Origin: Akkermansiaceae bacterium UBA6138
Lineage (GTDB): Bacteria; Verrucomicrobiota; Verrucomicrobiia; Verrucomicrobiales; DEV007
NCBI GenBank assembly: GCA_002422425.1
Contig: DIVG01000068.1
Location: 4,079-30,750, forward strand
Reading direction: 5' to 3'
DNA length: 26,672 nucleotides
Position 1 is the stretch's first letter. Each line of letters starts with the position of its first letter. The translations under genes and the position numbers were made by a program. A model generated the notes under the pieces. It was not told where the DNA came from and ran no database searches. It saw nothing but the letters and a program-made list of their open reading frames with translations. Below, in pieces: positions 16,285 through 25,082 of the stretch.

Positions 16285-17622
16285 TCAGCGTGAACCGGAG
16301 CGCGAGCGGCTAAACGTGCGACTGTTGCCGGTGCCACTGCGACTGCCGGCGGCGCTACTGCGGGCCGGACGATTGCCGCCGCCACCGCCGCCACCGGAAC
16401 GATCTCTGCCGCCGCCACCGCCACCGCCAGAGCGACCGCGTCCGCCGCCATTGCCGCGCGAGGTGTTGCGGGCGTCTTCACGTCCGTCGATCTCGCAGAA
16501 TTGGAAACCCTCGATGTGCTCGACAGGGATGCCTCGCTTGAGAAGCGTCTCGATGTCCTTGAGGAGACCCCGCTCATCCGCGCTCACGAGTGAGTAAGCT
16601 GAACCTTCCTGGCCCGCTCGACCGGTCCGGCCGATGCGGTGAACGTAGTCTTCCGGCACGTTAGGCAGTTCGTAATTTACGACATGCGGGAGCAGGTTGA
16701 TATCGATGCCCCGGGAGGCGACGTCGGTCGCGACAAGAACGCGAACACGCCCCGCCTTGAAATCATCGAGCGCCTTGGTGCGCGCGTTCTGGCTCTTGTT
16801 CCCGTGGATCGCGGTGGCAGTGATACCATCGGTCTCCAAATTCGCAGCAAGGCGATTGGCGCCGTGCTTCGTGCGGGTGAAGACGAGGACCTGGCTCCAA
16901 TTGTCGTCCCTGATGAGCTTGGAAAGGAGTGTCCGCTTATCTGCCTTCGAGACCGGATGCACGACTTGGGTCACCTTCTCGGCGGCGGTGTTGCGACGCG
17001 CCACTTCGACGAGAGCGGGATTATGGAGAATGCCGTCGGCGAGCGCCTTGATCTCGGGTGAGTATGTCGCCGAAAAGAGGAGATTCTGGCGCCGGGCCGG
17101 AAGAATCTTGAGGACCTTGCGGATGTCGTGAATGAATCCCATGTCGAGCATGCGGTCGGCCTCATCGAGGACAAAGATCTCCACCTGGGAAAGATCGAGG
17201 CTACCCTGATTGACATGGTCGAGGAGACGTCCCGGCGTGGCCACGAGAATGTCGACGCCGCGGCGAAGACGATCGATCTGGGGATTGATCCCGACGCCGC
17301 CGAAGATCACGGCCGAGCTGAGATTGAGCCCCTTACCGTAGCTGGCGACGCTGGCGCCGACCTGGGCGGCAAGTTCACGGGTGGGGGTAAGGACAAGACC
17401 GCGCGGGCTTTTCGGACGGGACCGTCCGTTGGCAAGACGCTGCAGCATCGGCAGGGTGAAGGCCGCCGTTTTACCCGTACCCGTCTGCGAGCCGCCCATA
17501 AGGTCACGCCCCTCAAGGATCGTGGGAATGGCCTGCGACTGGATCAGAGTGGGTTCGGTATAGCCTTTGGCGGCAACCGCCTCGGCGAGTTCGGCAACGA
17601 GACCGAGTTTCAGGAATGACAT
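16285..17622 (-). CDS. rhlE: DEAD-box ATP-dependent RNA helicase, RhlE type
   Basis: A 445-residue RNA helicase that unwinds RNA duplexes in mRNA turnover, ribosome assembly or cold adaptation. All core motifs are present: Q motif GYTEPTLIQSQAIP (20-33), SQTGTGKT (45-52), PTREL (80-84), GG and TPGR (129-132), DEAD (153-156), SAT, and HRIGRTGRAG in the second RecA domain. The tail from about residue 385 is Gly/Arg/Ser-rich with GGGGGGGRDRSGGGGGGGN-like repeats, an RNA-binding RGG-type extension. The low-complexity tail encodes long glycine runs where slippage is possible. The gene has its own terminator and is preceded by a long leader region without genes (17623-18138). The rhlE symbol is by family resemblance; csdA/deaD-type is less likely given the short length. 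Confidence 0.93.
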   Translation of the reverse strand: MSFLKLGLVAELAEAVAAKGYTEPTLIQSQAIPTILEGRDLMGGSQTGTGKTAAFTLPMLQRLANGRSRPKSPRGLVLTPTRELAAQVGASVASYGKGLNLSSAVIFGGVGINPQIDRLRRGVDILVATPGRLLDHVNQGSLDLSQVEIFVLDEADRMLDMGFIHDIRKVLKILPARRQNLLFSATYSPEIKALADGILHNPALVEVARRNTAAEKVTQVVHPVSKADKRTLLSKLIRDDNWSQVLVFTRTKHGANRLAANLETDGITATAIHGNKSQNARTKALDDFKAGRVRVLVATDVASRGIDINLLPHVVNYELPNVPEDYVHRIGRTGRAGQEGSAYSLVSADERGLLKDIETLLKRGIPVEHIEGFQFCEIDGREDARNTSRGNGGGRGRSGGGGGGGRDRSGGGGGGGNRPARSSAAGSRSGTGNSRTFSRSRSGSR

Positions 17623-18138
17623 ATTAGAGGTATTTTAGGTAGTTAGTTAGGATCAAAACGATCCGTGCGACCTTACCTGAACAATCCGACGCGCCCCCTG
17701 CACGAGGGGGAAGAGGGAGGGAACGGGGCAGCCGCTTGCAGAATTTCGATCCTGCAACATCACGGGCTGACACATTGAAGGAACGTCATTTCCCTCTCCC
17801 GATCTAATCAGGTGAGCCGTAAACCAGCTGGCACCCCGGAGACGGCATCACGTCGCCTCCTGACGGCGGGAGAAAACACCCGAATCCCGGATTTGTCAAC
17901 GCATTCCCTGCGGCACCCTACTCCGCCGGGGCAAAGCTTTCCGCAAACGAGCGCACCGCTTGGGGCTGAAGAAGTCATCGAGCCGAGCATGATAAAGAGA
18001 AGATTGCCGCAGGTGCGCAGCGACCCGAACCGATTCCCGCCGGGAGGAATGTAGAGATAGTCCCGCAGGACCACCCATACCCCGGCGACGGGCGTGTCGA
18101 GCGATCCCGCTTCACTCTTGCGAGTTCCGCTGTGCGGA
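17623..18138. other. 516-bp stretch without a convincing gene between tsaB and the helicase
   Basis: It lies between the tsaB stop and the helicase start, both on the minus strand. A TTAG-rich tract (TTAGGTAGTTAGTTAGG, plus strand 17634-17650) sits just before the helicase start. A frame at 17808-18365 (minus) overlaps tsaB for nearly half its length and has a Cys/Arg-rich composition with no domain, so it is not called. No tRNA-like cloverleaf could be fitted. It probably holds the helicase promoter and a long 5' leader, as is common for cold-responsive helicases (inference). Confidence 0.45.
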
Positions 18139-18762
18139 TCACTTCGCCTTCGGCATCGTAATAAACGGCGCGCGCAGGTAATGCGGTTCGAGCACGACAG
18201 GCTCGGCCCCGAACTCGGCGTCGCCAAATAGCGACGCCAACTTTCGCGCCGTCGGGTAGGAAAGTCGCGCCTCGGGAAGAAGGTCCGCCACTTTCGGGTC
18301 GGGCGTCTGCAGGGAAAGGCCGCGTTCCCGCAGCGGGGCAAGATGGCTCTCGATCTCAGCCACATCGATCAAAGCGGGCTCGCCTTGCAGTTCCCGTTCG
18401 AGCACTTCGGCGACGAAAAACGTCCCCCGCCGCGCGTCGCCGACGACAAGATAAGAGTCCGCCCCGGAGTCCCACGCCTCAAGGGAGGAACGACCCGCCA
18501 CGGGCAATCCCAGCGCAATACTGAGCCCGTTCGCAACCGCAATCCCGACACGGACGCCGCCGTAGGACCCCGGACCGAGACCGACAACAATCCCGCTGAG
18601 CCGGTCGCGGTATGCCTTCACGATCTCTTCAACGGGACCGAAGATGACGGCATTGTGGGCGCGATCCGTCGTGAAAACAGACTCGTGAACGAGCCCGCCG
18701 GTATCGCGGTCCCACACCACGACAGAGGCGTCACGGGTCGAAGTTTCAAGAGCGAGGATCAT
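18139..18762 (-). CDS. tsaB: tRNA threonylcarbamoyladenosine biosynthesis protein TsaB
   Basis: A 207-residue ASKHA-fold partner of TsaD in forming t6A at position 37 of ANN-decoding tRNAs. MILALETSTRDASVVVWD (1-18) is the typical N-terminus, and VVGLGPGSYGGVRVGIAVAN (59-78) is the TsaB signature (family GPGSFTGLR; here SYGGVR). The C-terminal part is the less conserved lobe. Length is slightly below the E. coli protein. The start overlaps the tsaE stop by 4 bp (TCAT at 18759-18762), so the two are translationally coupled. It is the last gene of the glgP-CPBP-thiL-tsaE-tsaB series. TsaD and TsaC are not in the window. Confidence 0.93.
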   Translation of the reverse strand: MILALETSTRDASVVVWDRDTGGLVHESVFTTDRAHNAVIFGPVEEIVKAYRDRLSGIVVGLGPGSYGGVRVGIAVANGLSIALGLPVAGRSSLEAWDSGADSYLVVGDARRGTFFVAEVLERELQGEPALIDVAEIESHLAPLRERGLSLQTPDPKVADLLPEARLSYPTARKLASLFGDAEFGAEPVVLEPHYLRAPFITMPKAK

Positions 18763-19181
18763 CGGATTCTTACGGTATGACGGCCGTCCGCTTTGATAGC
18801 GAAATCGAGCCGTATGGTATGGTGAGGAAGAATTTCAGGAAACTTGTCGGCCCACTCGGCGATGATCACGCCTCCTTCATCGAGGTAATCATCCCATCCC
18901 AGGGAAATTAGCTCCCCTGCCGAGTCAAGCCGGTAAAAATCGAAATGGAAGACCGGAAGTCGTCCCGAAAGATATTCCTGCACAAGAGAAAAAGTCGGGC
19001 TCGTGACAGACTCAGCCGCACCTAGGCCGGCGACGAGGCCCTTGGAAAAATGGGTCTTTCCCGCTCCAAGATCCCCATTGAGCGCCACGACATCGCCGCC
19101 CTGCAGCGTCGCGGCGAACGCCACCCCCGCCGCCACCATCTCTTCAACGGAGGTAGTGATTATGGTATACGTTTCACTCAT
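18759..19181 (-). CDS. tsaE: tRNA threonylcarbamoyladenosine biosynthesis ATPase TsaE
   Basis: A 140-residue P-loop ATPase required for t6A synthesis, where it regulates the TsaB-TsaD complex. The Walker A is NGDLGAGKTHFSKGL (35-49). The switch region is SVTSPTFSLVQEY, followed by PVFHFDFYRLDS and GVIIAEWADKFPE, all TsaE hallmarks. Length is normal for the family. The start lies inside the 3' end of thiL (8-bp overlap) and the stop overlaps tsaB, so the three genes are read as one unit. Confidence 0.95.
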   Translation of the reverse strand: MSETYTIITTSVEEMVAAGVAFAATLQGGDVVALNGDLGAGKTHFSKGLVAGLGAAESVTSPTFSLVQEYLSGRLPVFHFDFYRLDSAGELISLGWDDYLDEGGVIIAEWADKFPEILPHHTIRLDFAIKADGRHTVRIR

Positions 19182-20085
19182 GCCGGTAATGCTCCCACCC
19201 GCGGGGGAGCGGCTCGCCGGTTTCTCCGGTGATCTCCCCGATCGCGGTGATCGCGGTGTCGGGGAAGGCCGCTTTCCACCGCCCTGAAAGCGTCGCGAAC
19301 ACCGCCGGCGGGAAAGTCAGAAGCAACTCGTAGTCTTCCCCCTCCGTGATGGCCTGCTCCACGCTGACGCCGGGGTGACAGGGTATGCTGGTTAATTCAA
19401 CCCTGTAGCCGCCACCGCTGGCGCGGGCCAGTCGAGGCAGGTCGGAGCCGAGGCCGTCACTGAGATCCATCATCGCACTGGGACGGGCATTTTCGACAAG
19501 CCAGCGGGCCTCTCCCAACCGCGGTGTAAAACTAAGGTGTCGGCTGCTCCCGAAAGACCCGCCGAGGCGACCGGTCACCGCGATGAGGTCACCTTTAGCC
19601 GCGCCGCTTCGCAAAATGCAATGCGCGGGGGAAACGAGCCCCGTCATGGCCACGGAAATGACCGCTCCCCTCCCCGGCAGTCGCGATGTTTCGCCTCCCA
19701 CAATGCGGCATCCAACCGCCTCGCATGCCCCAACCATGCCGCGATACCAGCCGTCAAGTTCACCGAGAGATCGATCCGGATCGACCGCGAGAGTCACGAG
19801 AGCGTCGTGAGGGTGCCCTCCCATCGCGGCAATATCGCTGATGACGCGGTTGATCGCCTTGCGACCGACGAGCTCAGGAGCGGTCCCCGGAAGAAAGTGG
19901 ATTCCCTCGACCAGACAATCGGTCTTCAGGAGCTGCCAGAGGCCGCACTCAAGCGGGACGACGGCGCAGTCATCACCGGGACCGACAACGAGAGTGGAGT
20001 CGGGCGGAAGGAGACCGATGAGATGATCGACGACTGTCTCTTCGCCGATATCACCCAGTCGCTGCGTCAGAAGTTCATCCGGCAT
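19174..20085 (-). CDS. thiL: Thiamine-monophosphate kinase ThiL
   Basis: This enzyme phosphorylates thiamine monophosphate to thiamine diphosphate, the last step of the pathway. The frame is open to 20202, but the ATG at 20085 gives 303 residues, the usual length, and a family-like start (MPDELLTQRLGDIGEE). Motifs: VVGPGDDCAVVP (33-44), LLKTDCLVEGIHFL (52-65), NRVISDIAAMGGHP (79-92; metal and nucleotide site), and MMDLSDGLGSDLPRLA in the C-terminal domain. It follows the CPBP protease gene by 8 bp and overlaps tsaE by 8 bp. Proximity of thiL to tsaE/tsaB is common in bacteria and reflects housekeeping co-transcription rather than shared chemistry. Confidence 0.95.
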   Translation of the reverse strand: MPDELLTQRLGDIGEETVVDHLIGLLPPDSTLVVGPGDDCAVVPLECGLWQLLKTDCLVEGIHFLPGTAPELVGRKAINRVISDIAAMGGHPHDALVTLAVDPDRSLGELDGWYRGMVGACEAVGCRIVGGETSRLPGRGAVISVAMTGLVSPAHCILRSGAAKGDLIAVTGRLGGSFGSSRHLSFTPRLGEARWLVENARPSAMMDLSDGLGSDLPRLARASGGGYRVELTSIPCHPGVSVEQAITEGEDYELLLTFPPAVFATLSGRWKAAFPDTAITAIGEITGETGEPLPRGWEHYRHE

Positions 20086-20093
20086 GGTGATTC

Positions 20094-20939
20094 TCAGTCT
20101 GCCGATTCCGGCATCAGCATCAAGACGATATTGGCGGCATTGAAAAAGACGTGCATCCCGACGGGAACCCAGAGGCAGCGGGAAATCTCGTAAGCGAGGC
20201 AAAGGAGAATGGAAAAAACCCAGAGAGGAAGAAGGGCGGGGAGATTTCCATGCACGACCGCAAAAAGGCCGCCAATAATTACGGCGGCAAAGACAGGATT
20301 GGTGAGACGGCGAAGAGTGCCATACATGTAGCCGCGGAAGAGAAACTCCTCAACGACCGGAGCGGCAATGCAGGCCATGAGAATGGAAAGGGAAAGATGG
20401 GCAAGGGAATTCGATTCCTGAAACATCTTCACCGGCTCCTGCACCTCAAGCTCGCCAAAGACGCCTTCGAGGTAGGAGTTGGAGAGCCCTCCCACCGCCC
20501 ACGCGCAGATAAGGAGCGAGGCGACGCCGCCGAGGATGGAGATGACGACGATCTTCGGCAGACTCAGTTCACGCAAACCGAAGAGATCGACAACGCGGCG
20601 GTTCCGAATCCATTCAATGATGCCGCAGGTCATAATGCCGACAAAAGAGAAATAACCGATATTGACAAAAACGGTGAAAATATCGTTCTTCGGCGGTTCA
20701 ATCGGCTTCACCTCTCCCGACGAGGCCATGACGGCATCAACAACGGGGTTCATGAGAAAGAGAACCGCCGGAAAAAACATGAGAACGAGGTCGAACATGT
20801 CATAATCGACCGGCTCAAGCGAGGGCTCGCGCCTTTGCATCCGCCGCAGGAGAGCATAGAAAGCGACTCCCACCACCAGCGCGATGAGGGTGATCAATTC
20901 AAAATCAAGCAGCACTTGCTTGGCGGCCAGTTCATCCAT
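20094..20939 (-). CDS. CPBP-family intramembrane metalloprotease (CAAX/Abi type)
   Basis: A 281-residue integral membrane protein with about seven to eight hydrophobic segments (for example 12-31, 51-70, 88-108, 129-149, 183-195, 214-230, 235-251 and 262-276). The CPBP active-site motifs are APVVEEFLFRGYMYG (193-207; EE197-198 and Arg202), AVVHGN (227-232; His230) and VGMHVFFNAAN (260-270; His263, Asn267). Members cleave prenylated proteins or small peptides in the membrane, and some act in bacteriocin immunity or signalling. Here the substrate is unknown. It sits 16 bp after glgP and 8 bp before thiL. The final residues PESAD are cytosolic or periplasmic. Confidence 0.92.
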   Translation of the reverse strand: MDELAAKQVLLDFELITLIALVVGVAFYALLRRMQRREPSLEPVDYDMFDLVLMFFPAVLFLMNPVVDAVMASSGEVKPIEPPKNDIFTVFVNIGYFSFVGIMTCGIIEWIRNRRVVDLFGLRELSLPKIVVISILGGVASLLICAWAVGGLSNSYLEGVFGELEVQEPVKMFQESNSLAHLSLSILMACIAAPVVEEFLFRGYMYGTLRRLTNPVFAAVIIGGLFAVVHGNLPALLPLWVFSILLCLAYEISRCLWVPVGMHVFFNAANIVLMLMPESAD

Positions 20940-20955
20940 TCAGGGAACCGCTCGC

Positions 20956-23406
20956 CTAAACATGGACAGGTGACAACCGCCAAATGTCGCGCGCATACTC
21001 GTGAATGGTGCGGTCGCTTGAGAACTTCCCGACCCGGGCAGTGTTGAGAATGGCCATTTTCGCCCATTTTTTCTGATCGCGGTAGGCCTCGTCGACTTTC
21101 GCCTGGGCCTCGACATAGGAGCGGAAATCGGCGAGGACGAGATACGGATCGCCCCCGTCGAGGAGACTGCGGCGGATCGAGTCGAAGGAGCCTTTCGGCG
21201 CAAAGGTCGACGAGCAGAGCCAGTCGATCACGTCTTTCAGTTCCTCATCGGCCCAGTAACGATCGATCGAGCAATACCCGCCCGCCCAGAGATCGTCGAC
21301 TTCCTCCACGGTGAGTCCGAAGATGAAGATATTCTCGTCGCCGACCTCTTCCTTGATCTCCACATTGGCTCCGTCGAGCGTGCCGAGAGTAAGGGCTCCG
21401 TTGAGCGCGAGTTTCATGTTGCCCGTGCCCGAGGCCTCTTTCCCCGCAGTCGAGATCTGCTCGGAGATGTCCGCCGCCGGGATGATGATCTCGGCGGCGG
21501 TGACGCCGTAGTTCGGAATGAAGGCGACCTTCAACTTCCCGCCGATGCGCTCGTCGCTGTTGATGACAGCACCGACGGCATTGATCGCGTGGATGATCTC
21601 CTTGGCAAGGACGTAGCCCGGCGCGGCCTTGGCCCCGAAGACAAAAACGCGCGGTACAAGGTCGAGCCCGGGATTCTGAAGGAGGCGGCGATACTGGGTG
21701 AGGATATTCAGGAGGTTGAGGTGCTGGCGCTTATACTCGTGGAGACGCTTGATCTGCACATCGAAGAGCGCCGCCGGATCGACGGTGATACCACAGCGGG
21801 TCTCGATCAGCGCGGCGAGGCGCTGCTTGTTACGGTATTTGATCGCCATGAATTCGACCTGAAAATCAGGATCGTCAGCAAAGGCCTCGAGTCCGCGAAG
21901 GAGGTCGAGATTGGCCGGCCACTCCGTCCCGACGGAACGGTCGATAAGCGCGGAAAGTTCAAGATTGCAGGCCTTGAGCCAGCGACGCGGGGTGATCCCG
22001 TTGGTCTTATTCTGAAAACGACCGGGAAAGAGCTCGTAGAAGTCCCTGAGGAGATGGCGCTTGAGCAGGTCGGTATGAAGCGCCGCGACGCCGTTGGTGG
22101 TGTGACTGCCGACGACCGAGAGATAGGCCATGCGGATCATCTTGGGCGAGCCCTCCTCGATGATGGACATCGCGGCGAGCTTGCCGTTGTCGCCGGGCCA
22201 CTGCTTTGCGACGTGCTCCTCAAGGAAACGTCGGTTGATCTCGTAGATGATCTGGAGGTGGCGCGGCAGCACTTTTTCAAAGAGCGGCACGCTCCATTTC
22301 TCAAGCGCCTCGGGCAGGAGGGTGTGGTTGGTATAGGCGAACGTTTTTTGGCAGATTTCCCAGGCTTTGTTCCAGTCGACATTCTCGTCATCGACGAGGA
22401 GACGCATCAACTCGGCCACCGCGATAGCGGGGTGGGTATCATTGAGCTGGATCGCGGCCTTGTCGGGAAGACTTTCCCAGGCGTCATTGTAGGCGCGGTA
22501 GCGGCGCACGATGTCGCGGAGCGAGCAGGTCACAAAGAAATACTGCTGCACGAGCCGCAGCTCTTTCCCGGCCTCGGTCGAATCGTTCGGGTAGAGAACC
22601 TTGGAGACGGATTCGCTCAGCGATTTCTCCCGCACTGCCTCGACGTAGCCGCCGCGGTTGAAAATATCGAGGTCGAAATCGCGCGAGGCCTTGCTCTCCC
22701 AGAGGCGCAGATAATTGACCGATTTTCCCCCGTAGCCAACCGCCGCAAGATCCCACGGAACCCCGAGGATAGAGCGGGTCCCGGTCCAGACCGGACGCCC
22801 GTGTCCGAACTCATCGAACTGCATCTCGACGTAACCGTATAGCGGGACCTCGACCGCATACTCGGGCCGGCAGATCTGCCACGGGCTGCCGAAGCGGCGC
22901 CACTCGTCGGGTGACTCGGCCTGCTGACCGTCGATGAATTTCTGCCGGAAGAGACCGAACTCGTAGTTGATCCCGTAGCCGACCGCCGGGTAGTCGAGAG
23001 TCGCAAGGGAATCCATAAAACAAGCCGCGAGACGACCGAGACCGCCGTTGCCGAGACCAAGGTCGGGACCTTCTTCGACGATGTCCTCGAGATCCTGCCC
23101 GAGCTCGGTAAGGGCGATGCGGCACTCGTCGAGCATGAGAAGATTGACGAGATTGTTCACGAGGAGACGGCCCATCAGGTATTCGAGAGAAAGGTAGTAA
23201 GCGCGCTTGACGTTGCGCAGGTTGCGTTGTTTGCGGACGTCGCAGGCGAGTTCCATGATGCGGCCCCGCACGGTCAGGCTGACGGCACGCCACCAGTCTC
23301 CCCGGGTCGCGGTCTCGGCGTCGTGCGCCTGGTCGCGGACGAGGTGATTGAGGATCTCTTCTTTGAGGATCTCGATCCTGCGGCGTTTTTCATCGGAAAT
23401 TTCCAT
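20956..23406 (-). CDS. glgP: Glycogen/starch (alpha-glucan) phosphorylase
   Basis: An 816-residue GT35 enzyme that releases glucose-1-phosphate from alpha-1,4-glucans. The full-length hallmarks are present: VKRAYYLSLEYLMGRLLVNN near residue 66, GLGNGGLGRLAACFMDSLATL-type glycine-rich substrate region, WGYGIRYEFG-like block (GYGINYEFGLFRQ), QLNDTHPAIAVAELMR, ITPRRWL, VQIKRLHEYKRQ-type segment, and the PLP site EASGTGNMKLALNGALTLGT with Lys665. Length is typical of the short bacterial phosphorylases, with no N-terminal extension. It is the first gene of the minus-strand run ending with tsaB. Its upstream region is the 262-bp divergent gap shared with the secreted hydrolase at 23669. Confidence 0.97.
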   Translation of the reverse strand: MEISDEKRRRIEILKEEILNHLVRDQAHDAETATRGDWWRAVSLTVRGRIMELACDVRKQRNLRNVKRAYYLSLEYLMGRLLVNNLVNLLMLDECRIALTELGQDLEDIVEEGPDLGLGNGGLGRLAACFMDSLATLDYPAVGYGINYEFGLFRQKFIDGQQAESPDEWRRFGSPWQICRPEYAVEVPLYGYVEMQFDEFGHGRPVWTGTRSILGVPWDLAAVGYGGKSVNYLRLWESKASRDFDLDIFNRGGYVEAVREKSLSESVSKVLYPNDSTEAGKELRLVQQYFFVTCSLRDIVRRYRAYNDAWESLPDKAAIQLNDTHPAIAVAELMRLLVDDENVDWNKAWEICQKTFAYTNHTLLPEALEKWSVPLFEKVLPRHLQIIYEINRRFLEEHVAKQWPGDNGKLAAMSIIEEGSPKMIRMAYLSVVGSHTTNGVAALHTDLLKRHLLRDFYELFPGRFQNKTNGITPRRWLKACNLELSALIDRSVGTEWPANLDLLRGLEAFADDPDFQVEFMAIKYRNKQRLAALIETRCGITVDPAALFDVQIKRLHEYKRQHLNLLNILTQYRRLLQNPGLDLVPRVFVFGAKAAPGYVLAKEIIHAINAVGAVINSDERIGGKLKVAFIPNYGVTAAEIIIPAADISEQISTAGKEASGTGNMKLALNGALTLGTLDGANVEIKEEVGDENIFIFGLTVEEVDDLWAGGYCSIDRYWADEELKDVIDWLCSSTFAPKGSFDSIRRSLLDGGDPYLVLADFRSYVEAQAKVDEAYRDQKKWAKMAILNTARVGKFSSDRTIHEYARDIWRLSPVHV

Positions 23407-23668
23407 AAGTGGCGTGTGGGCTTAGTTTCAACAGGCAGGTAACAGCGGTGACCCGCTCAGGGCAAGGCGGGCGCTGAAGTTTTTTCAGATTATGATGGCG
23501 AGCTACAGCAGGGTCGGTTCCAAACGAAGAGGAAAATCGTACCCCGATCCGGTGAAGCGGCCGGGCCCTGCCTTTTTTCTGTCTTTCCCCGAGCCATCTT
23601 CGTCGCGGTTACGGGACTGCGATGAGAAAAAACTGGCCTCCGTGGAATTTTTAGGCCTTTCTTAGGCA

Positions 23669-24946
23669 ATGAAAAAGGCGATTCCCCGCGTCCTCCTCAC
23701 CTGCCTCTGGCTTTCTCTGATAGCCGCCCCCTCCCCCGGCGCCGGTCCCGTAAAGGATGAAGTCGCCGGGGTCTGGCCGATCGAACGGCTTCAGAACGAA
23801 GTCCCCGCTTTCCAGATCGAGGACCCGGAGGCACCGATCCGGTCGCTCATCTACGAAGGGGAGAAAGTCGCCGGCCAGCCGACCGGGGTTTTTGCCTTTT
23901 ACGCCTCGCCCGTGACCCTCGGTGTCGCGAAGGAAGAGGAGACCTTCCCCGGCATCGTCCTGATCCACGGAGGCGGAGGCACGGCCTTTTCGGACTGGGT
24001 CTGGCTCTGGGCAAAACGCGGTTATGCCGCCATCGCGATGGATCTCTCGGGCCATCGTCCGCCTCCGCCGACCTATGACGAAAAAGGCGAAAAGATCTCT
24101 GACCACGGGCACGACAGGGCCGCACGGACGAAACTCCCGAGCGGAGGCCTCGACCAGGGACACCCGGAAAAGTTCGACTGCATCGGCGGGCCCGTCGATG
24201 ATGACTGGCCCTACCACGCTGTCGCCAATGTGATGAAGGCCCACACGATCCTGCGTAGCATGGCCGAAGTCGATCCCGAACGCACCGCCGTCACCGGGAT
24301 CAGTTGGGGAGGCTACACCACCTGCCTCGCCGCCTCGCTCGATGACAGGTTCAAGGCGGCCGTGCCCGTCTACGGCTGCGGTTTTCTCCACGAAGGCGAG
24401 TCGGTCCAGAAACCGTCCATCGACAAGCTCGGGGACCGCCGCGCCGCCTGGATCGCGGCCTACGATCCCGGAAGTCATCTCGGCAACTGTATCGTGCCCA
24501 CCTTCTGGGTCAACGGCACCCACGACATCCACTACCCTCTCGACAGCTACTCGAAATCGACCGCTCTCGTAAAAGGGCCTCGCCGTTTCCGCATTCAGCC
24601 GCGCATGGCTCACGGGCATCCGCCCGGGTGGGCTCCGACGGAGATCGGAATCTTTGTCGACTCGATTCTGAAAGATGGCGTGCCACTCCCGACTGTCGGA
24701 GAAATGAGCGTCCACGCCGAAACCGTGACCCTGCCTTTCACCTCCGCGACGGAAGTCTTGAAAGCCGAGCTTCACTACACCACCGCGACGGGGAAACGCT
24801 CGGACCGTGAATGGAAAAGCCTCGCGGCGGACGTCGAGGAAGACAAGGTCATCGCCAAAGGCCTCCCCGCCGACGCCAACACCTGGCTGATGACCCTGAC
24901 CGATGAACGCGGGGCGATGGTGACGAGCGCGGTGGGGCTGCGGTGA
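23669..24946 (+). CDS. Secreted alpha/beta hydrolase (acetyl-xylan-esterase / dienelactone-hydrolase-like)
   Basis: A 425-residue exported serine hydrolase. A signal peptide is visible (MKKAIPRVLLTCLWLSLIAA, cleavage near SPGAG). The oxyanion region is IVLIHGGGGTAF (96-107). The nucleophile elbow is VTGISWGGYTT (208-218, Ser212). The acid is in VNGTHDIHYP (281-290, Asp286), and the His is in PRMAHGHPPGW (311-321). A beta-rich C-terminal domain of about 90 residues follows. Homologues in planctomycetes and verrucomicrobia sit in polysaccharide-degradation loci, where they may deacetylate or deesterify glycans; a peptidase activity cannot be ruled out. It is a single-gene unit; a hairpin with a short T-rich tail follows. 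No clear Shine-Dalgarno sequence; two TTAGGC copies occur just before the ATG. Confidence 0.87.
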   Translation: MKKAIPRVLLTCLWLSLIAAPSPGAGPVKDEVAGVWPIERLQNEVPAFQIEDPEAPIRSLIYEGEKVAGQPTGVFAFYASPVTLGVAKEEETFPGIVLIHGGGGTAFSDWVWLWAKRGYAAIAMDLSGHRPPPPTYDEKGEKISDHGHDRAARTKLPSGGLDQGHPEKFDCIGGPVDDDWPYHAVANVMKAHTILRSMAEVDPERTAVTGISWGGYTTCLAASLDDRFKAAVPVYGCGFLHEGESVQKPSIDKLGDRRAAWIAAYDPGSHLGNCIVPTFWVNGTHDIHYPLDSYSKSTALVKGPRRFRIQPRMAHGHPPGWAPTEIGIFVDSILKDGVPLPTVGEMSVHAETVTLPFTSATEVLKAELHYTTATGKRSDREWKSLAADVEEDKVIAKGLPADANTWLMTLTDERGAMVTSAVGLR

Positions 24947-24973
24947 GAGATCCCGTGACTGCGAACATCGATC

Positions 24974-25002
24974 CTTCGGCTGAAGCCGAAGCCACTTTTC
25001 TT
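24974..25002 (+). terminator. Hairpin after the secreted hydrolase, probable terminator
   Basis: CTTCGGC (24974-24980) and GCCGAAG (24985-24991) form a 7-bp perfect stem around TGAA, followed by CCACTTTTCTTC. The T tract is interrupted. It lies about 27 bp after the stop codon. Confidence 0.5.
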
Positions 25003-25082
25003 CAGGCCCGACGGCCGGCAGGGCCAGCCTCAGGAAAACGGCAGCGGGCCTTCCGCAGTCCATGGTGGCTTCCCCACAGGCT

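Noticed and set aside
17735..17770. TTGCAG ... TTTCGATC ... CTGCAA, resembling a tRNA T-arm
   Set aside because: The loop is too long and no acceptor, D or anticodon arms could be matched around it.
17808..18365. Minus-strand frame of 185 codons between tsaB and the helicase
   Set aside because: It overlaps tsaB in a different frame for about 227 bp, is Arg/Cys-rich and lacks any recognisable domain or good start context.
21589..22842. Plus-strand open frame of 417 codons opposite glgP
   Set aside because: It lies entirely inside the unmistakable glycogen phosphorylase gene and shows no family features.
23548..23580. GGCCGGGCCC followed by CTGCC and six Ts, terminator-like
   Set aside because: No plus-strand gene ends upstream, and the stem is only a few pairs; more likely chance in a divergent intergenic region.
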